Source: Anaerolineae bacterium
Lineage (GTDB): Bacteria > Chloroflexota > Anaerolineae > 4572-78 > NAK82
Length of the DNA stretch: 6,316 bases
NCBI GenBank assembly: GCA_030597485.1
Contig: JAUVRU010000133.1
Span: 1 to 6,316, forward strand
Reading direction: 5' to 3'
The notes beneath the pieces were generated by a model. That model saw nothing but the letters and a program-made list of their open reading frames with translations. It made no database searches and was not told the origin of the DNA. This document shows positions 1 through 6,244 of this stretch, one piece after another (position 1 is the stretch's first letter; each line of letters opens with the position of its first letter). The position numbers and the translations under genes were made by a program.

Positions 1-502
1 CGAACGTAAGGCAACTGGGCGAGTTGGAGTGGTCGTAGAAATACAGCTGCAACGGCTGGCTGGCATAGTTGGCCGGAATCTGACCCATGGCCAACATCAG
101 TGGCGCCAGGTCCCATTCGCCATAGGTGTAATTGTCCGGGAAATTGAGGCCGTCGTCCCCCCGGGCGATGACGGTGGGGGTGGAGACTAGGGTGGGCGTC
201 ATCCCGGTAGTGCGCAACGCTACGTGCAGGGTGTCGGTGACCTCGGGAGTAACCCAATGGTTCACGCTTCTCCACAGGCGCAAGTTGATGGTAGTGGTAT
301 CGGTGATCCAATCCGGCATGGTGAATTCCTGCCAGGTGTAGGGCTGTTTGAAGCCACTGCCTTGCTGCCAGCTGGTCATGCGCAGGCCCAGGTTGCTGTC
401 GTGCGGGTTGGCAGACGAGATGTTGGTGCCGTCCTGGTTGGGTATCTCCCATGCCGTCTGGAATCCGGGGTTATCCTCGAAGTCCCCGTTTTGCAGGAGT
501 GG
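1..502 (-). other. Further galactose-binding-like domain, incomplete
   Basis: Residues 1234-1400, cut by the window edge. It starts with PLLQNGDFEDNPGF and a Trp (W1251), the usual opening of CBM4/9-like and related galactose-binding folds ('NGDFE...W'). Later strands include TTINLRLWRSV and TLHVALRTTG. What follows on the left, and whether the protein carries an anchor there, cannot be seen. Confidence 0.5.
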
Positions 503-3500
503 TGCCGATGAGGGCGTGCAGACCATCATGCCTGGTGGGTATCCCTGCTGAGGAGCGGCGGCAACGCAGGGCGACTGCTCCACATCGCCGGTGGGAACGT
601 AGGCTGAACTGGTAGTGAGCAAGATCTTGTGGAACCAGGCGCCATCCTCGCGCATCCAGATGTTGATGGTATTCACCCCGGCTCCGACATTGCGGATCAT
701 AGCCCGGGGGCCGTCCATGGTGGCAGTTGTCCAGGAGGTGGTACCGCTGTTGTTCAGGTGGATGTGGTCGGACTCGTCGTTGGGCGCGCTGTTTATCGCG
801 ACATGCAACGAATCGTCATCGGGGGCAGAAGCCGAGCCGTAGATCCAGACGTAATAATCGCCGGGAGTCTGAATATTGACCTGATATTGCAGTTCGGGAC
901 TGTTGGTGGTGTACGCGGTGTTGTGGCTGGTGCCGGTGTTGGGCAGGGCCTGCATCACTCGCCGGCCATCTATGGTCACTTCCTGCCAGAAGTGCCCACC
1001 CCGCTCAACGTGCTGGACGTAGTTGGTGGCATCAACCACCACCAACCCGTTTTCCTCCTGGACCTCACCGCAGGCAGTGAGGTTGGTGGGATCCAGGCAC
1101 AGGCGGAAGTTGTCAAACGTAACGGTGTTGGCCTTGCTGCTGCTGTAAGATGCGTTGGCTAACCCCACCAGCACGGAGCCACTCATCTGCACTGAGTACG
1201 TGTTCCAGTATATCCACTCTCCATCCTCAGGTGGGGTGTTACTGGTGTAGGCGTAATAGAGGCTGAACTGGTCGTCGTTGCGCACCATCCTTAGCCAGAC
1301 GGGCAGATCGTCAGTTGTGCCCGAAACGCGATCGCGACTCACTGAGCCGCCATCTGAGGTGCGGTAACCATACTGGATACCGTTGAGGCGTGTCTTAAAC
1401 AGGTACACCTTGCGTGCGCTTGAGTTGGTGCTATCGCGCACCTCCAGGCCGAACTTGGCCCATTGGCTGATGCCGCTGAAGCTAGACTGTGAAAGGGCCC
1501 GCACCGACACGTCGAAGTCTCCTGACACTTCCTGGTGGACCAGATAGTAGCCGCCGCTGGCATCATCGTCTTTGAGAGTGCTGCTGCCCTGACTGGTGAG
1601 GCTGATCACATCGTTGGCCAGTGAGTAGCTGGCGGTGGAGGGGGTGTCGTCCGCATTGCCAAAAGCTACATCCGCCCACCCGGGGCCAAAAGCGTTGTCC
1701 GTGTCAGCATCGGTGGTGAGGGCTTCATCAATCAGGGAAGCGCAGCTGTCGGGTGCCACAGTGATCTGCTTCATATTATTGTCAGGGTTGCCGGCATCAA
1801 TCTCCAGGATGTACTGGGAGGTGTTGGTGCGGGCGTAGATGGTGTGGTCGCCTGCTCCATACAGCACGACATCTTGCACAAAGGTAGCTGTGCCGCCCGG
1901 CGCCAGGTAGTCTATCCAAAGCTTGAACTCACCCGGCGGGTAGGGATAAATGGGATCGGGCGTATGCTCCGGGTCGAGGTAGATGTCGGTGTCGAACCAG
2001 AGGCCAGACAGCGTCACGGTGGAAGTATTGCGGATGGTGACCGTGATCGGCATCTGGGTGTTGAAGACCGGAGTCTCGGGCACCTCGATGCCTACCACCT
2101 CCAGGTCAGCGGCCACGATCGTCAGGTAGGTGTAGGCAACCTGCACCGCAGACAGTTGTGATTCGAGGAGAAAGGGACCACCGGTGGAGCCGAAGTCGTC
2201 CAAATCGTAGCTGAAAGTGGCTTCGCCATTATTGTCTGTCTGGGCGGAGCCAATGGGGACGCCGGCCAGGTAGATGTCATAGACAGTGTTCGTGGCGTGG
2301 CGGGTGAGGTTGATGTGAATCGACGTTCCCGGTTGTACGATTTCTCCCTCACTGACGTCAATTTCAGGGATAGCCCGCACCGTGACGGTGCGCATGGCGA
2401 CGTATTGGGTAGTAACCAAATCGTAAGAGCGCAATGTGTAGGTGGTCGCCTGGGTAGCGGTGATGGGGATAATATAGGCAGTCTGGGCGTAGCCCGATGA
2501 GTCCGTGGTGATCGAGGGATCGACCACCGGCCATGACTCAAAGAGGAGTTCGTGATCGCGGTCGTCCTCGTGATCGAACATCTGAATCTCGATGGGCGAT
2601 CCGGCCGGCCAGTCGTAGCCACCCACAACGACCAGGTAGGGCTCTGAGGGCGTGGAAACGATCACATCCGTCTGCCCGATCAGGATGCCATTGTCGTACG
2701 AGGTGACGGTGTAGTAGCCGTTGGGTGGCACGGTGTCGGGGAATCCGTATGGAATGGTACAGAAGATGGTAGCCACATTCAGGCCATTGGCGTCGGTGGC
2801 AAAAGAGCCAACCGACTGGCCATTGCAGCGCACTTCGTAGCTGTGGTTGGGGGCGTGGCGGCGCAGGTTTGCCATCAGCATACTGCCAGCCGGCCAGGTG
2901 TTGCCGCCCCGTACCAGAATCTGCGGCTCCGTGACGTAAATGCCGCTGCTGGCAATGAGTGGTGAGGTGGTCCCCTGCACCAGCGTTTCCAGGTCGTAGT
3001 CTGGATCAGGTGGCTCACGGGATGGCGTGTCAGACGGAATTATCCAGTCAAGATCAGCGTCACCGAATTCGTCGACCTGAACTGTGCCGAGCATTCCGCC
3101 GTGGAAGTAGACATCATACCATATGTGGGGGTCATGGCTGCGCAGCTGGAGGGTGATCTGGCTGCCAGCGGGCCAGCGGTACGCATCGGCCACCAGCAAG
3201 GTAGGGTCGCCGATGCGGGTGATGTCAATATACACCCCGTCCGCTACGTGGGAGGTGCCTCCGTGCAGGGTAGAGAAAAGCTCATAATCTTCACCCGGCG
3301 GGAAGTCGGGTGGAATCGAGCAGGTCGGCTCAGCAATGCCGAAGTTGTTGGCCTCAATGCTGCCACAGATCACCTGGGTGCCCAGATAAATGTCGTAATG
3401 ATTTGCAGCGGTGTGCTGTTCCAGGCGCACCCGCATAGAGCTGCCCGTCTCAAACACGTCACCGTCCGGGCTGATGATGATGGGCTGCATACTGCCTGTT

Positions 3501-4201
3501 CCACCGCCACTGCCGCCCTGGGGGGGTTCGGGGGGGGCAACGGCCGCCGGTGGTACGCTGCCCAGCGCTGCGTCCACTCCCTCGTTCTGCATCTGCGCCA
3601 TGCCCTGCACCCGGATGAAGTTGTTTCCCCCTGTAGCTGCGCGGACGATGGTGGAATAGATGGGATCCACCATCTCGACATTGTAGTAAACGTGCACCAG
3701 CACGTTGAGACCCTCTTTGCCAGCATTGTCTGTGGTGGCAGTGGCAGAGTAGGCATCGGTGTAGCCCATCACCAATACGCCCAACGTGGCTGGTGCATCG
3801 TAGTAGCTGGTGGCCGTGAAGGCGGCACTGGTGAAGGCGTACCTTTGCACGGGCAAGCCCTGGGCCCGCTTGATCGTCATGTTGGTGATCGCCTCCACCC
3901 GATCTATGGCGGCGGAGTCGGTGGGATCGATGATATTGCAGCTGCCGAAATCATCGACACCTTGCAGACACAGACCGGTGTATCCGTCTGAGATGTCGGG
4001 GCCGAATGACCACGGATCACCGGTCTGGTTGAGCGGTTGGCCGGACACCGCGTAGCGGGTAGCCTCACGAGCTGCTTCTTGCACGGTGATGAAAGCCCAG
4101 GCAAGGCGGGCGCCCTCAATGACTCCCAGTGTCAAGAGGAGGAGGATGGGCAAGATCAAGGCGAATTCGACCAGGCTCTGGCCTCTCGATTTGCTTTCCA
4201 T
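1..4201 (-). CDS. Giant TadE-like pseudopilin fused to a modular sugar-binding adhesin (3' end cut by window edge)
   Basis: A single reading frame runs without a stop from ATG 4201 to the left edge: 1,400 complete codons, C-terminus missing. Residues 1-37 form a prepilin-type N-terminus: basic leader MESKSRG, then Q8, with Glu12 at +5 and Phe13 at +6, and a hydrophobic helix to about residue 37. Residues 38-215 resemble a TadE body (QEAAREATRYAVSG; C78 and C88 may pair). Residues 216-237 are a Pro/Gly linker. Residues 238-697 are five Ig-like repeats, 698-817 a CARDB-like domain, 818-1037 a concanavalin-like domain, 1052-1206 a CBM6-like domain, and 1234 onward a galactose-binding-like domain. 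TadE proteins are usually 150-200 residues long and are minor pseudopilins of Tad/Flp pili, processed by a TadV-type peptidase. The fused ectodomain suggests a surface or pilus-tip adhesin; this is inference. No catalytic motif was recognised. The start is fixed by the SD sequence and the prepilin leader. The gene has its own promoter. Confidence 0.9.
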   Translation of the reverse strand, partial: MESKSRGQSLVEFALILPILLLLTLGVIEGARLAWAFITVQEAAREATRYAVSGQPLNQTGDPWSFGPDISDGYTGLCLQGVDDFGSCNIIDPTDSAAIDRVEAITNMTIKRAQGLPVQRYAFTSAAFTATSYYDAPATLGVLVMGYTDAYSATATTDNAGKEGLNVLVHVYYNVEMVDPIYSTIVRAATGGNNFIRVQGMAQMQNEGVDAALGSVPPAAVAPPEPPQGGSGGGTGSMQPIIISPDGDVFETGSSMRVRLEQHTAANHYDIYLGTQVICGSIEANNFGIAEPTCSIPPDFPPGEDYELFSTLHGGTSHVADGVYIDITRIGDPTLLVADAYRWPAGSQITLQLRSHDPHIWYDVYFHGGMLGTVQVDEFGDADLDWIIPSDTPSREPPDPDYDLETLVQGTTSPLIASSGIYVTEPQILVRGGNTWPAGSMLMANLRRHAPNHSYEVRCNGQSVGSFATDANGLNVATIFCTIPYGFPDTVPPNGYYTVTSYDNGILIGQTDVIVSTPSEPYLVVVGGYDWPAGSPIEIQMFDHEDDRDHELLFESWPVVDPSITTDSSGYAQTAYIIPITATQATTYTLRSYDLVTTQYVAMRTVTVRAIPEIDVSEGEIVQPGTSIHINLTRHATNTVYDIYLAGVPIGSAQTDNNGEATFSYDLDDFGSTGGPFLLESQLSAVQVAYTYLTIVAADLEVVGIEVPETPVFNTQMPITVTIRNTSTVTLSGLWFDTDIYLDPEHTPDPIYPYPPGEFKLWIDYLAPGGTATFVQDVVLYGAGDHTIYARTNTSQYILEIDAGNPDNNMKQITVAPDSCASLIDEALTTDADTDNAFGPGWADVAFGNADDTPSTASYSLANDVISLTSQGSSTLKDDDASGGYYLVHQEVSGDFDVSVRALSQSSFSGISQWAKFGLEVRDSTNSSARKVYLFKTRLNGIQYGYRTSDGGSVSRDRVSGTTDDLPVWLRMVRNDDQFSLYYAYTSNTPPEDGEWIYWNTYSVQMSGSVLVGLANASYSSSKANTVTFDNFRLCLDPTNLTACGEVQEENGLVVVDATNYVQHVERGGHFWQEVTIDGRRVMQALPNTGTSHNTAYTTNSPELQYQVNIQTPGDYYVWIYGSASAPDDDSLHVAINSAPNDESDHIHLNNSGTTSWTTATMDGPRAMIRNVGAGVNTINIWMREDGAWFHKILLTTSSAYVPTGDVEQSPCVAAAPQQGYPPGMMVCTPSSAPLLQNGDFEDNPGFQTAWEIPNQDGTNISSANPHDSNLGLRMTSWQQGSGFKQPYTWQEFTMPDWITDTTTINLRLWRSVNHWVTPEVTDTLHVALRTTGMTPTLVSTPTVIARGDDGLNFPDNYTYGEWDLAPLMLAMGQIPANYASQPLQLYFYDHSNSPSCLTF
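584..1048 (-). other. CBM6-like carbohydrate-binding domain
   Basis: Residues 1052-1206. Features: the opening GLVVVDATNY, ELQYQVNIQTPGDYYVWIY, the central SWTTATMDG, then GVNTINIWMREDGAWFHKILLTT and a closing YVPTG. The 'G-x-N-x-I-x-I-x-M-R-E-D-G' strand followed by KILLT and P-T-G is a common signature of galactose-binding-like/CBM6-type domains in proteins from Chloroflexota and Planctomycetota. Aromatic residues W1119, W1157 and W1189 are candidate sugar contacts. Confidence 0.6.
1091..1750 (-). other. Concanavalin A-like (jelly-roll) domain
   Basis: Residues 818-1037. After a Cys820-containing lead, the segment shows the pattern of LamG/DUF1349-type jelly rolls: GYYLVHQEVSGDFDVSVRA, AKFGLEVRDSTNSSARKVYLF, LPVWLRMVRNDDQFSLYYA, WNTYSVQMSGSVLVGLANAS and the closing TVTFDNFRLC. 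The 'GDFDVSVRA' strand, 'WLRMVRNDDQFSLYYA' and 'GLANASY' segments match how this fold appears in secreted glycan-binding proteins. No glycosidase acid pair was recognised, so binding is more likely than catalysis. Confidence 0.65.
1751..2110 (-). other. CARDB-like beta-sandwich domain
   Basis: Residues 698-817 of the giant protein. It opens with ADLEVVGIEVPETPVFNTQ, followed by PITVTIRNTS, then a LAPGGTATF turn, and ends with DNNMKQITV. This order (leading ADL, an internal 'PITVTIxN' strand, a Pro-Gly-Gly turn before a strand, a closing N-N-x strand) is characteristic of CARDB 'cell adhesion related' domains in bacterial surface proteins. It has a spacer or adhesion role; no ligand can be named. 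Confidence 0.65.
2111..3490 (-). repeat. Five tandem ~93-residue Ig-like repeats (protein level)
   Basis: Residues 238-697. The marker motif WPAGS occurs at residues 343-347, 436-440 and 531-535, with degenerate versions ETGSS at 251-255 and QPGTS at 623-627, a spacing of 91-95 residues. It is followed by alternating hydrophobics and an Arg/His pair (LRSH, LRRH, LTRH), then YD[IV]Y at 269-272, 362-365 and 641-644 (YEV at 455-457), then a Gly-rich turn and a D-x-x-G stretch. Repeat 4 keeps WPAGS but has lost the YDIY motif. The pattern is typical of stacked beta-sandwich spacer domains in surface proteins. The repeats have diverged at DNA level, so they are old duplications. Confidence 0.75.
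3520..3537 (-). repeat. Paired C8 and C7 homopolymer tracts in the linker codons
   Basis: The plus strand shows seven G, then TTC, then eight G; the coding strand reads GCC CCC CCC GAA CCC CCC CAG. These codons give the APPEPP segment (residues 222-227) at the junction between the TadE body and the adhesin repeats. Homopolymers of this length can slip during replication. Manual shifting shows that losing one base leads to a stop near 3370, and gaining one leads to a stop about 25 codons downstream. Either change would leave a protein of nearly normal TadE size. The tracts may simply encode prolines. Confidence 0.7.
4091..4201 (-). other. Class III prepilin-like leader and transmembrane helix of the TadE domain
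   Basis: Residues 1-37 of the giant protein. The short charged leader ends in Gly7, and the next residues are QSLVEF, which fits the G/XXXXE[F/Y] site of Flp pilins and TadE/TadF pseudopilins. A run of Leu/Ile (ILPILLLLTLGVI) gives one membrane helix. If processed, the mature N-terminus would be Gln8. The long C-terminal part would then lie outside the cytoplasmic membrane. Confidence 0.82.
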
Positions 4202-4208
4202 CGCAATT

Positions 4209-4212
4209 ACCT
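4209..4212 (-). promoter_or_regulatory. Ribosome binding site of the giant tadE-like gene
   Basis: AGGT lies 7 nt before ATG 4201 on the minus strand (AGCAGGTAATTGCG-ATG). It is modest in strength, but no other ATG start lies between here and the in-frame stop at 4262-4264, so it supports this start. Confidence 0.55.
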
Positions 4213-4276
4213 GCTGCTTTCTCGAACCTTTCTTGACATGTGGCAATAACAAGGGCACGCATCATACCCTATGTTA

Positions 4277-4304
4277 ATTATAGCACTACCGCAATAAGCA
4301 TCAA
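4277..4304 (-). promoter_or_regulatory. Sigma70-type promoter for the giant tadE-like gene
   Basis: On the minus strand, -35 TTGATG (4299-4304) is followed by a 16-nt spacer and a perfect -10 TATAAT (4277-4282), preceded by TGC, which makes an extended -10. Transcription would begin near 4270, giving a leader of about 70 nt. The site lies in the AT-rich island between the kinase stop and the giant gene. It implies that the giant gene can be transcribed separately from the two-component operon. Confidence 0.65.
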
Positions 4305-4323
4305 TAGGATAATGGAACTATTG
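4302..4323. repeat. Small inverted repeat overlapping the -35 element
   Basis: CTATTG (4318-4323) and CAATAG (4302-4307) are perfect 6-nt inverted copies separated by 10 nt, and the right half shares bases with the -35 box. The spacing of one and a half helical turns between centres (16 nt) could suit a dimeric regulator, but 6-nt arms also arise by chance. No T-tract follows, so it is not a convincing terminator. Confidence 0.35.
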
Positions 4324-4351
4324 GGGGGATGTTGATGACAGGGGAGAGGGT

Positions 4352-5425
4352 CTATATTGGCAGGTGAAGGTGTACCATCGTGCCGCGACCGGGGCTGCTG
4401 TCGAAGTGGATCTCACCACCCAGCATCTTCACCTGGTCTATCATGGCGATGATGCCCAAAGCCTTTCGTTGGCGGGCGTTCGACATCGCCTCGGCCATGT
4501 CAAAACCGCATCCATCGTCTTCAACCGAAGCAGTGAGGATGTCAGAGGTTAAATCAAGACTTATGTTAACATAGGTGGCGTTGGCATGCTGGTGCACATT
4601 ACTGAGAAGACCTTGAATCACACGAAAGACGGTGACCTCTGTGTGCGTGGGCATACGTTGTTCCCTGCCGGTCGCCGTCAGGTTACAAGCCAGGCCGCTC
4701 TTTTCCTGGAAGTCCTGCACATATCGTTTCAGGGTGGCGTTGAGGCCCAGGTCGTCCAACATCATAGGGCGCAGGTCGAAAATGAACTCCCGTACCTCTT
4801 GGAATGTGGCGTTGAGAGATTCCTTGAGATTGGTCAGCTCGGTGCGCGCCCGCACCGGGTCCTTATCGAACAGACGCTCGCAGATCTCGGCCTGCAGCAT
4901 CAGGTTGGTCAGGGATTGAGCCGGACCATCGTGCATCCGGCGGGCCAGGTGTTGGCGCTCGCTTTCCTGGGCGTTGATGACGCGCACGATACTGCTGCCT
5001 TCGCCAGGCGCTTCCTGGCTGCCAACGCCTATGATGTCGCCGCCGATGCCTGTCTGGCCGGCTGCCTCAAGCACTTGGTGCAACAAAGCAATATGCCGCT
5101 CGAGGAACTCTTGCTTTCCCTGGAGTTGCTCCATCTGCCCTCGCATCATAAACAGGCGCATCTGCGCGTCCTGGGCAGCGCTGTACATCTCCATGATATC
5201 CTGGCGGGGGATGGTTTCCAGGATGCCTTCCATCTGATGGATCTTGTTGGCGACCTGAGTGTTGCGCTGGGCCAGTTTCTCCACCTCAGCCGAGCTCTGG
5301 CGGATGAGAATCTCGACCTCTTTCAACTCCTTCTGACTCTGTTCCCACTCCTGCTTCACTTGCTCAAGCACTTGGTCAAAGGTGAGAGGCTCTATGCCCA
5401 CGGTTCGTTGCTCATCCACTGTCAT
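4352..5425 (-). CDS. DegS-like soluble sensor histidine kinase (HisKA_3 family)
   Basis: 357 residues with no transmembrane segment, so probably cytoplasmic. Residues 15-122 are a charged, Gln/Glu-rich coiled-coil region in the position of the DegS sensor domain. Residues 151-220 form the dimerisation/phosphoacceptor domain: RRMHDGPAQSL with His165 as phosphate acceptor, then the X-region FDLRPMMLDDLGL (216-228). Residues 258-357 are the ATP-binding domain: N-box around N276/H280, D-box/G1 DDGCGF (303-308), and a G2-like LGG...SSPGRGT segment (335-349). It would autophosphorylate at His165 and pass the phosphate to the co-encoded regulator upstream. Oddity: the N-box glutamate usual in this family (QEAL-x-N) is Gly272 here. 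The signal sensed is unknown. It starts 10 nt after the regulator stop. Confidence 0.93.
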   Translation of the reverse strand: MTVDEQRTVGIEPLTFDQVLEQVKQEWEQSQKELKEVEILIRQSSAEVEKLAQRNTQVANKIHQMEGILETIPRQDIMEMYSAAQDAQMRLFMMRGQMEQLQGKQEFLERHIALLHQVLEAAGQTGIGGDIIGVGSQEAPGEGSSIVRVINAQESERQHLARRMHDGPAQSLTNLMLQAEICERLFDKDPVRARTELTNLKESLNATFQEVREFIFDLRPMMLDDLGLNATLKRYVQDFQEKSGLACNLTATGREQRMPTHTEVTVFRVIQGLLSNVHQHANATYVNISLDLTSDILTASVEDDGCGFDMAEAMSNARQRKALGIIAMIDQVKMLGGEIHFDSSPGRGTMVHLHLPI

Positions 5426-5435
5426 AACGAAGTCG

Positions 5436-6131
5436 TTACCTCAATTCGTCAGTCTCATCGAGGCGTATCCAGCCACGCCGGACAGCATACAACGCTGCTT
5501 GGGTTCGATCGTTGACCGACAACTTGCGCAGAATGCTGGTCATATGGTTCTTCACTGTCTGGCGGCTGATTCCCAGGTGGTAGGCGACCTCCTTGTTGCT
5601 GCGGCCCACAGTGATTTGTTCCAGGATCTCCATTTCACGGGGCGAAAGGGGGCCGAACATCTCGTTAGGCACGCCGTCCACATAGGCCACTTGTTCAAAG
5701 TGCCGCAATATCCAGGTAGCTACCTCTGGCTTGTCCAGGACGTCGTCTTCTACCACGTAGTTGCCCTGGGCCACCTGGCGGATGGCCTCCATCAATCGTT
5801 GGGGATTTACGTCCTTGGGGAAAAACGCCGCGGCGCCAACCCGCATCGCGTGGAAGATTTGCTCGTCGTCGTCGTAAGCACTGAGCACGATGATGGCAAT
5901 GTCCTTCTTGGCTGACTTCAGCGCCCGGGACAGCTGTATGCCATTCATGCCCGGTAGGTTGATGTCCGTGATCACCACATCGGGTTGCAGTTGCTCAGCC
6001 TGTTCCAATGCTTGCTTTCCATCGCCGAATTCACCGACCACCTCGATGTCCGCTTCGGATTCGACTGCCCGTCGCAGTCCTTGGCGAAAGATCGGATGGT
6101 CCTCCACCAACATGACACGAAGTTTCCCCAT
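5436..6131 (-). CDS. NarL/DegU-family response regulator
   Basis: 231 residues. The receiver domain spans about 4-121: acidic pocket E10/D11, phosphoacceptor Asp56 in VVITDINLPGMNG, switch residue Ser84 and Lys106 in the FPKD motif. A LuxR-type helix-turn-helix spans about 160-221: LSPREMEILEQI, then SNKEVAYHLGISRQTVKNHMTSILRKL. It is a DNA-binding transcription factor, expected to dimerise on phosphorylation by the kinase encoded just downstream. The linker between domains (about 125-158, including WILRHFEQVAYVDGVP) is longer than in typical ~215-residue NarL proteins. Targets are not shown by the sequence. The start is supported by a good Shine-Dalgarno sequence, and the MGKLRVMLVEDHP opening is the expected first strand. 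Confidence 0.95.
   Translation of the reverse strand: MGKLRVMLVEDHPIFRQGLRRAVESEADIEVVGEFGDGKQALEQAEQLQPDVVITDINLPGMNGIQLSRALKSAKKDIAIIVLSAYDDDEQIFHAMRVGAAAFFPKDVNPQRLMEAIRQVAQGNYVVEDDVLDKPEVATWILRHFEQVAYVDGVPNEMFGPLSPREMEILEQITVGRSNKEVAYHLGISRQTVKNHMTSILRKLSVNDRTQAALYAVRRGWIRLDETDELR
5439..5442 (-). promoter_or_regulatory. Ribosome binding site of the kinase, inside the regulator's last codons
   Basis: GAGG overlaps the final Leu-Arg codons of the regulator and lies 13 nt before ATG 5425. The spacing is longer than ideal. Together with the 10-nt gap between the genes it suggests translational coupling, with ribosomes ending the regulator and restarting on the kinase. Confidence 0.45.
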
Positions 6132-6136
6132 GACAA

Positions 6137-6145
6137 CCTGCCTCT
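6137..6145 (-). promoter_or_regulatory. Ribosome binding site of the response regulator
   Basis: The minus strand reads AGAGGCAGGTTGTC-ATG. Two purine cores precede ATG 6131: AGG at 6137-6139 with 5-nt spacing and AGAGG at 6141-6145 with 9-nt spacing. This decides the start of the regulator gene. Confidence 0.65.
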
Positions 6146-6244
6146 GACAGTTGTGTGCGCGCTGAACGCCGATGGGCCGAGAAGCGCCGTTCCGTTGGGC
6201 CGTGCTTGCCGCTACCGGTGGAAGGGTTGCATCGGTCCTGTGTT

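Noticed and set aside
629..1162. 177-codon plus-strand open frame
   Set aside because: Antisense to the CBM6-like region; Val/Gly-rich translation with no motif and no upstream SD.
2122..2628. 168-codon minus-strand open frame in another frame
   Set aside because: Overlaps Ig-like repeats 4-5 in a shifted frame; Ser/Thr/Pro/Arg-rich shadow of the true frame.
3520..3560. G-quadruplex on the plus strand
   Set aside because: Only two long G-runs are present, with short GG pairs beyond; a stable four-tract structure is not clearly supported.
3370..3756. 128-codon minus-strand frame over the linker
   Set aside because: It is a shifted frame of the giant gene. It matters only as the tail that a one-base slippage would produce, not as a gene.
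3101..3991. 296-codon plus-strand open frame
   Set aside because: It lies fully antisense to the TadE body and Ig-like repeats, has no recognisable domain and low-complexity Gly/Val/His-rich composition, and is explained by GC-rich codon structure of the true gene.
4308..4350. Intrinsic terminator after the kinase
   Set aside because: The only hairpin has 6-bp AT-rich arms and no T-run behind it; not a convincing terminator.
4586..5515. 309-codon plus-strand open frame
   Set aside because: Antisense to the histidine kinase, whose motifs are complete; the Leu/His-rich translation mirrors Gln/Glu-rich kinase codons.
5382..5915. 177-codon plus-strand open frame
   Set aside because: Antisense to the response regulator and the kinase start; the regulator has all receiver and HTH motifs.
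6160..6190. GC-rich imperfect hairpin (GAACG...CGTTC) between the upstream edge and the regulator
   Set aside because: Five-base arms with a long loop and no T-tract; expected by chance in GC-rich DNA.
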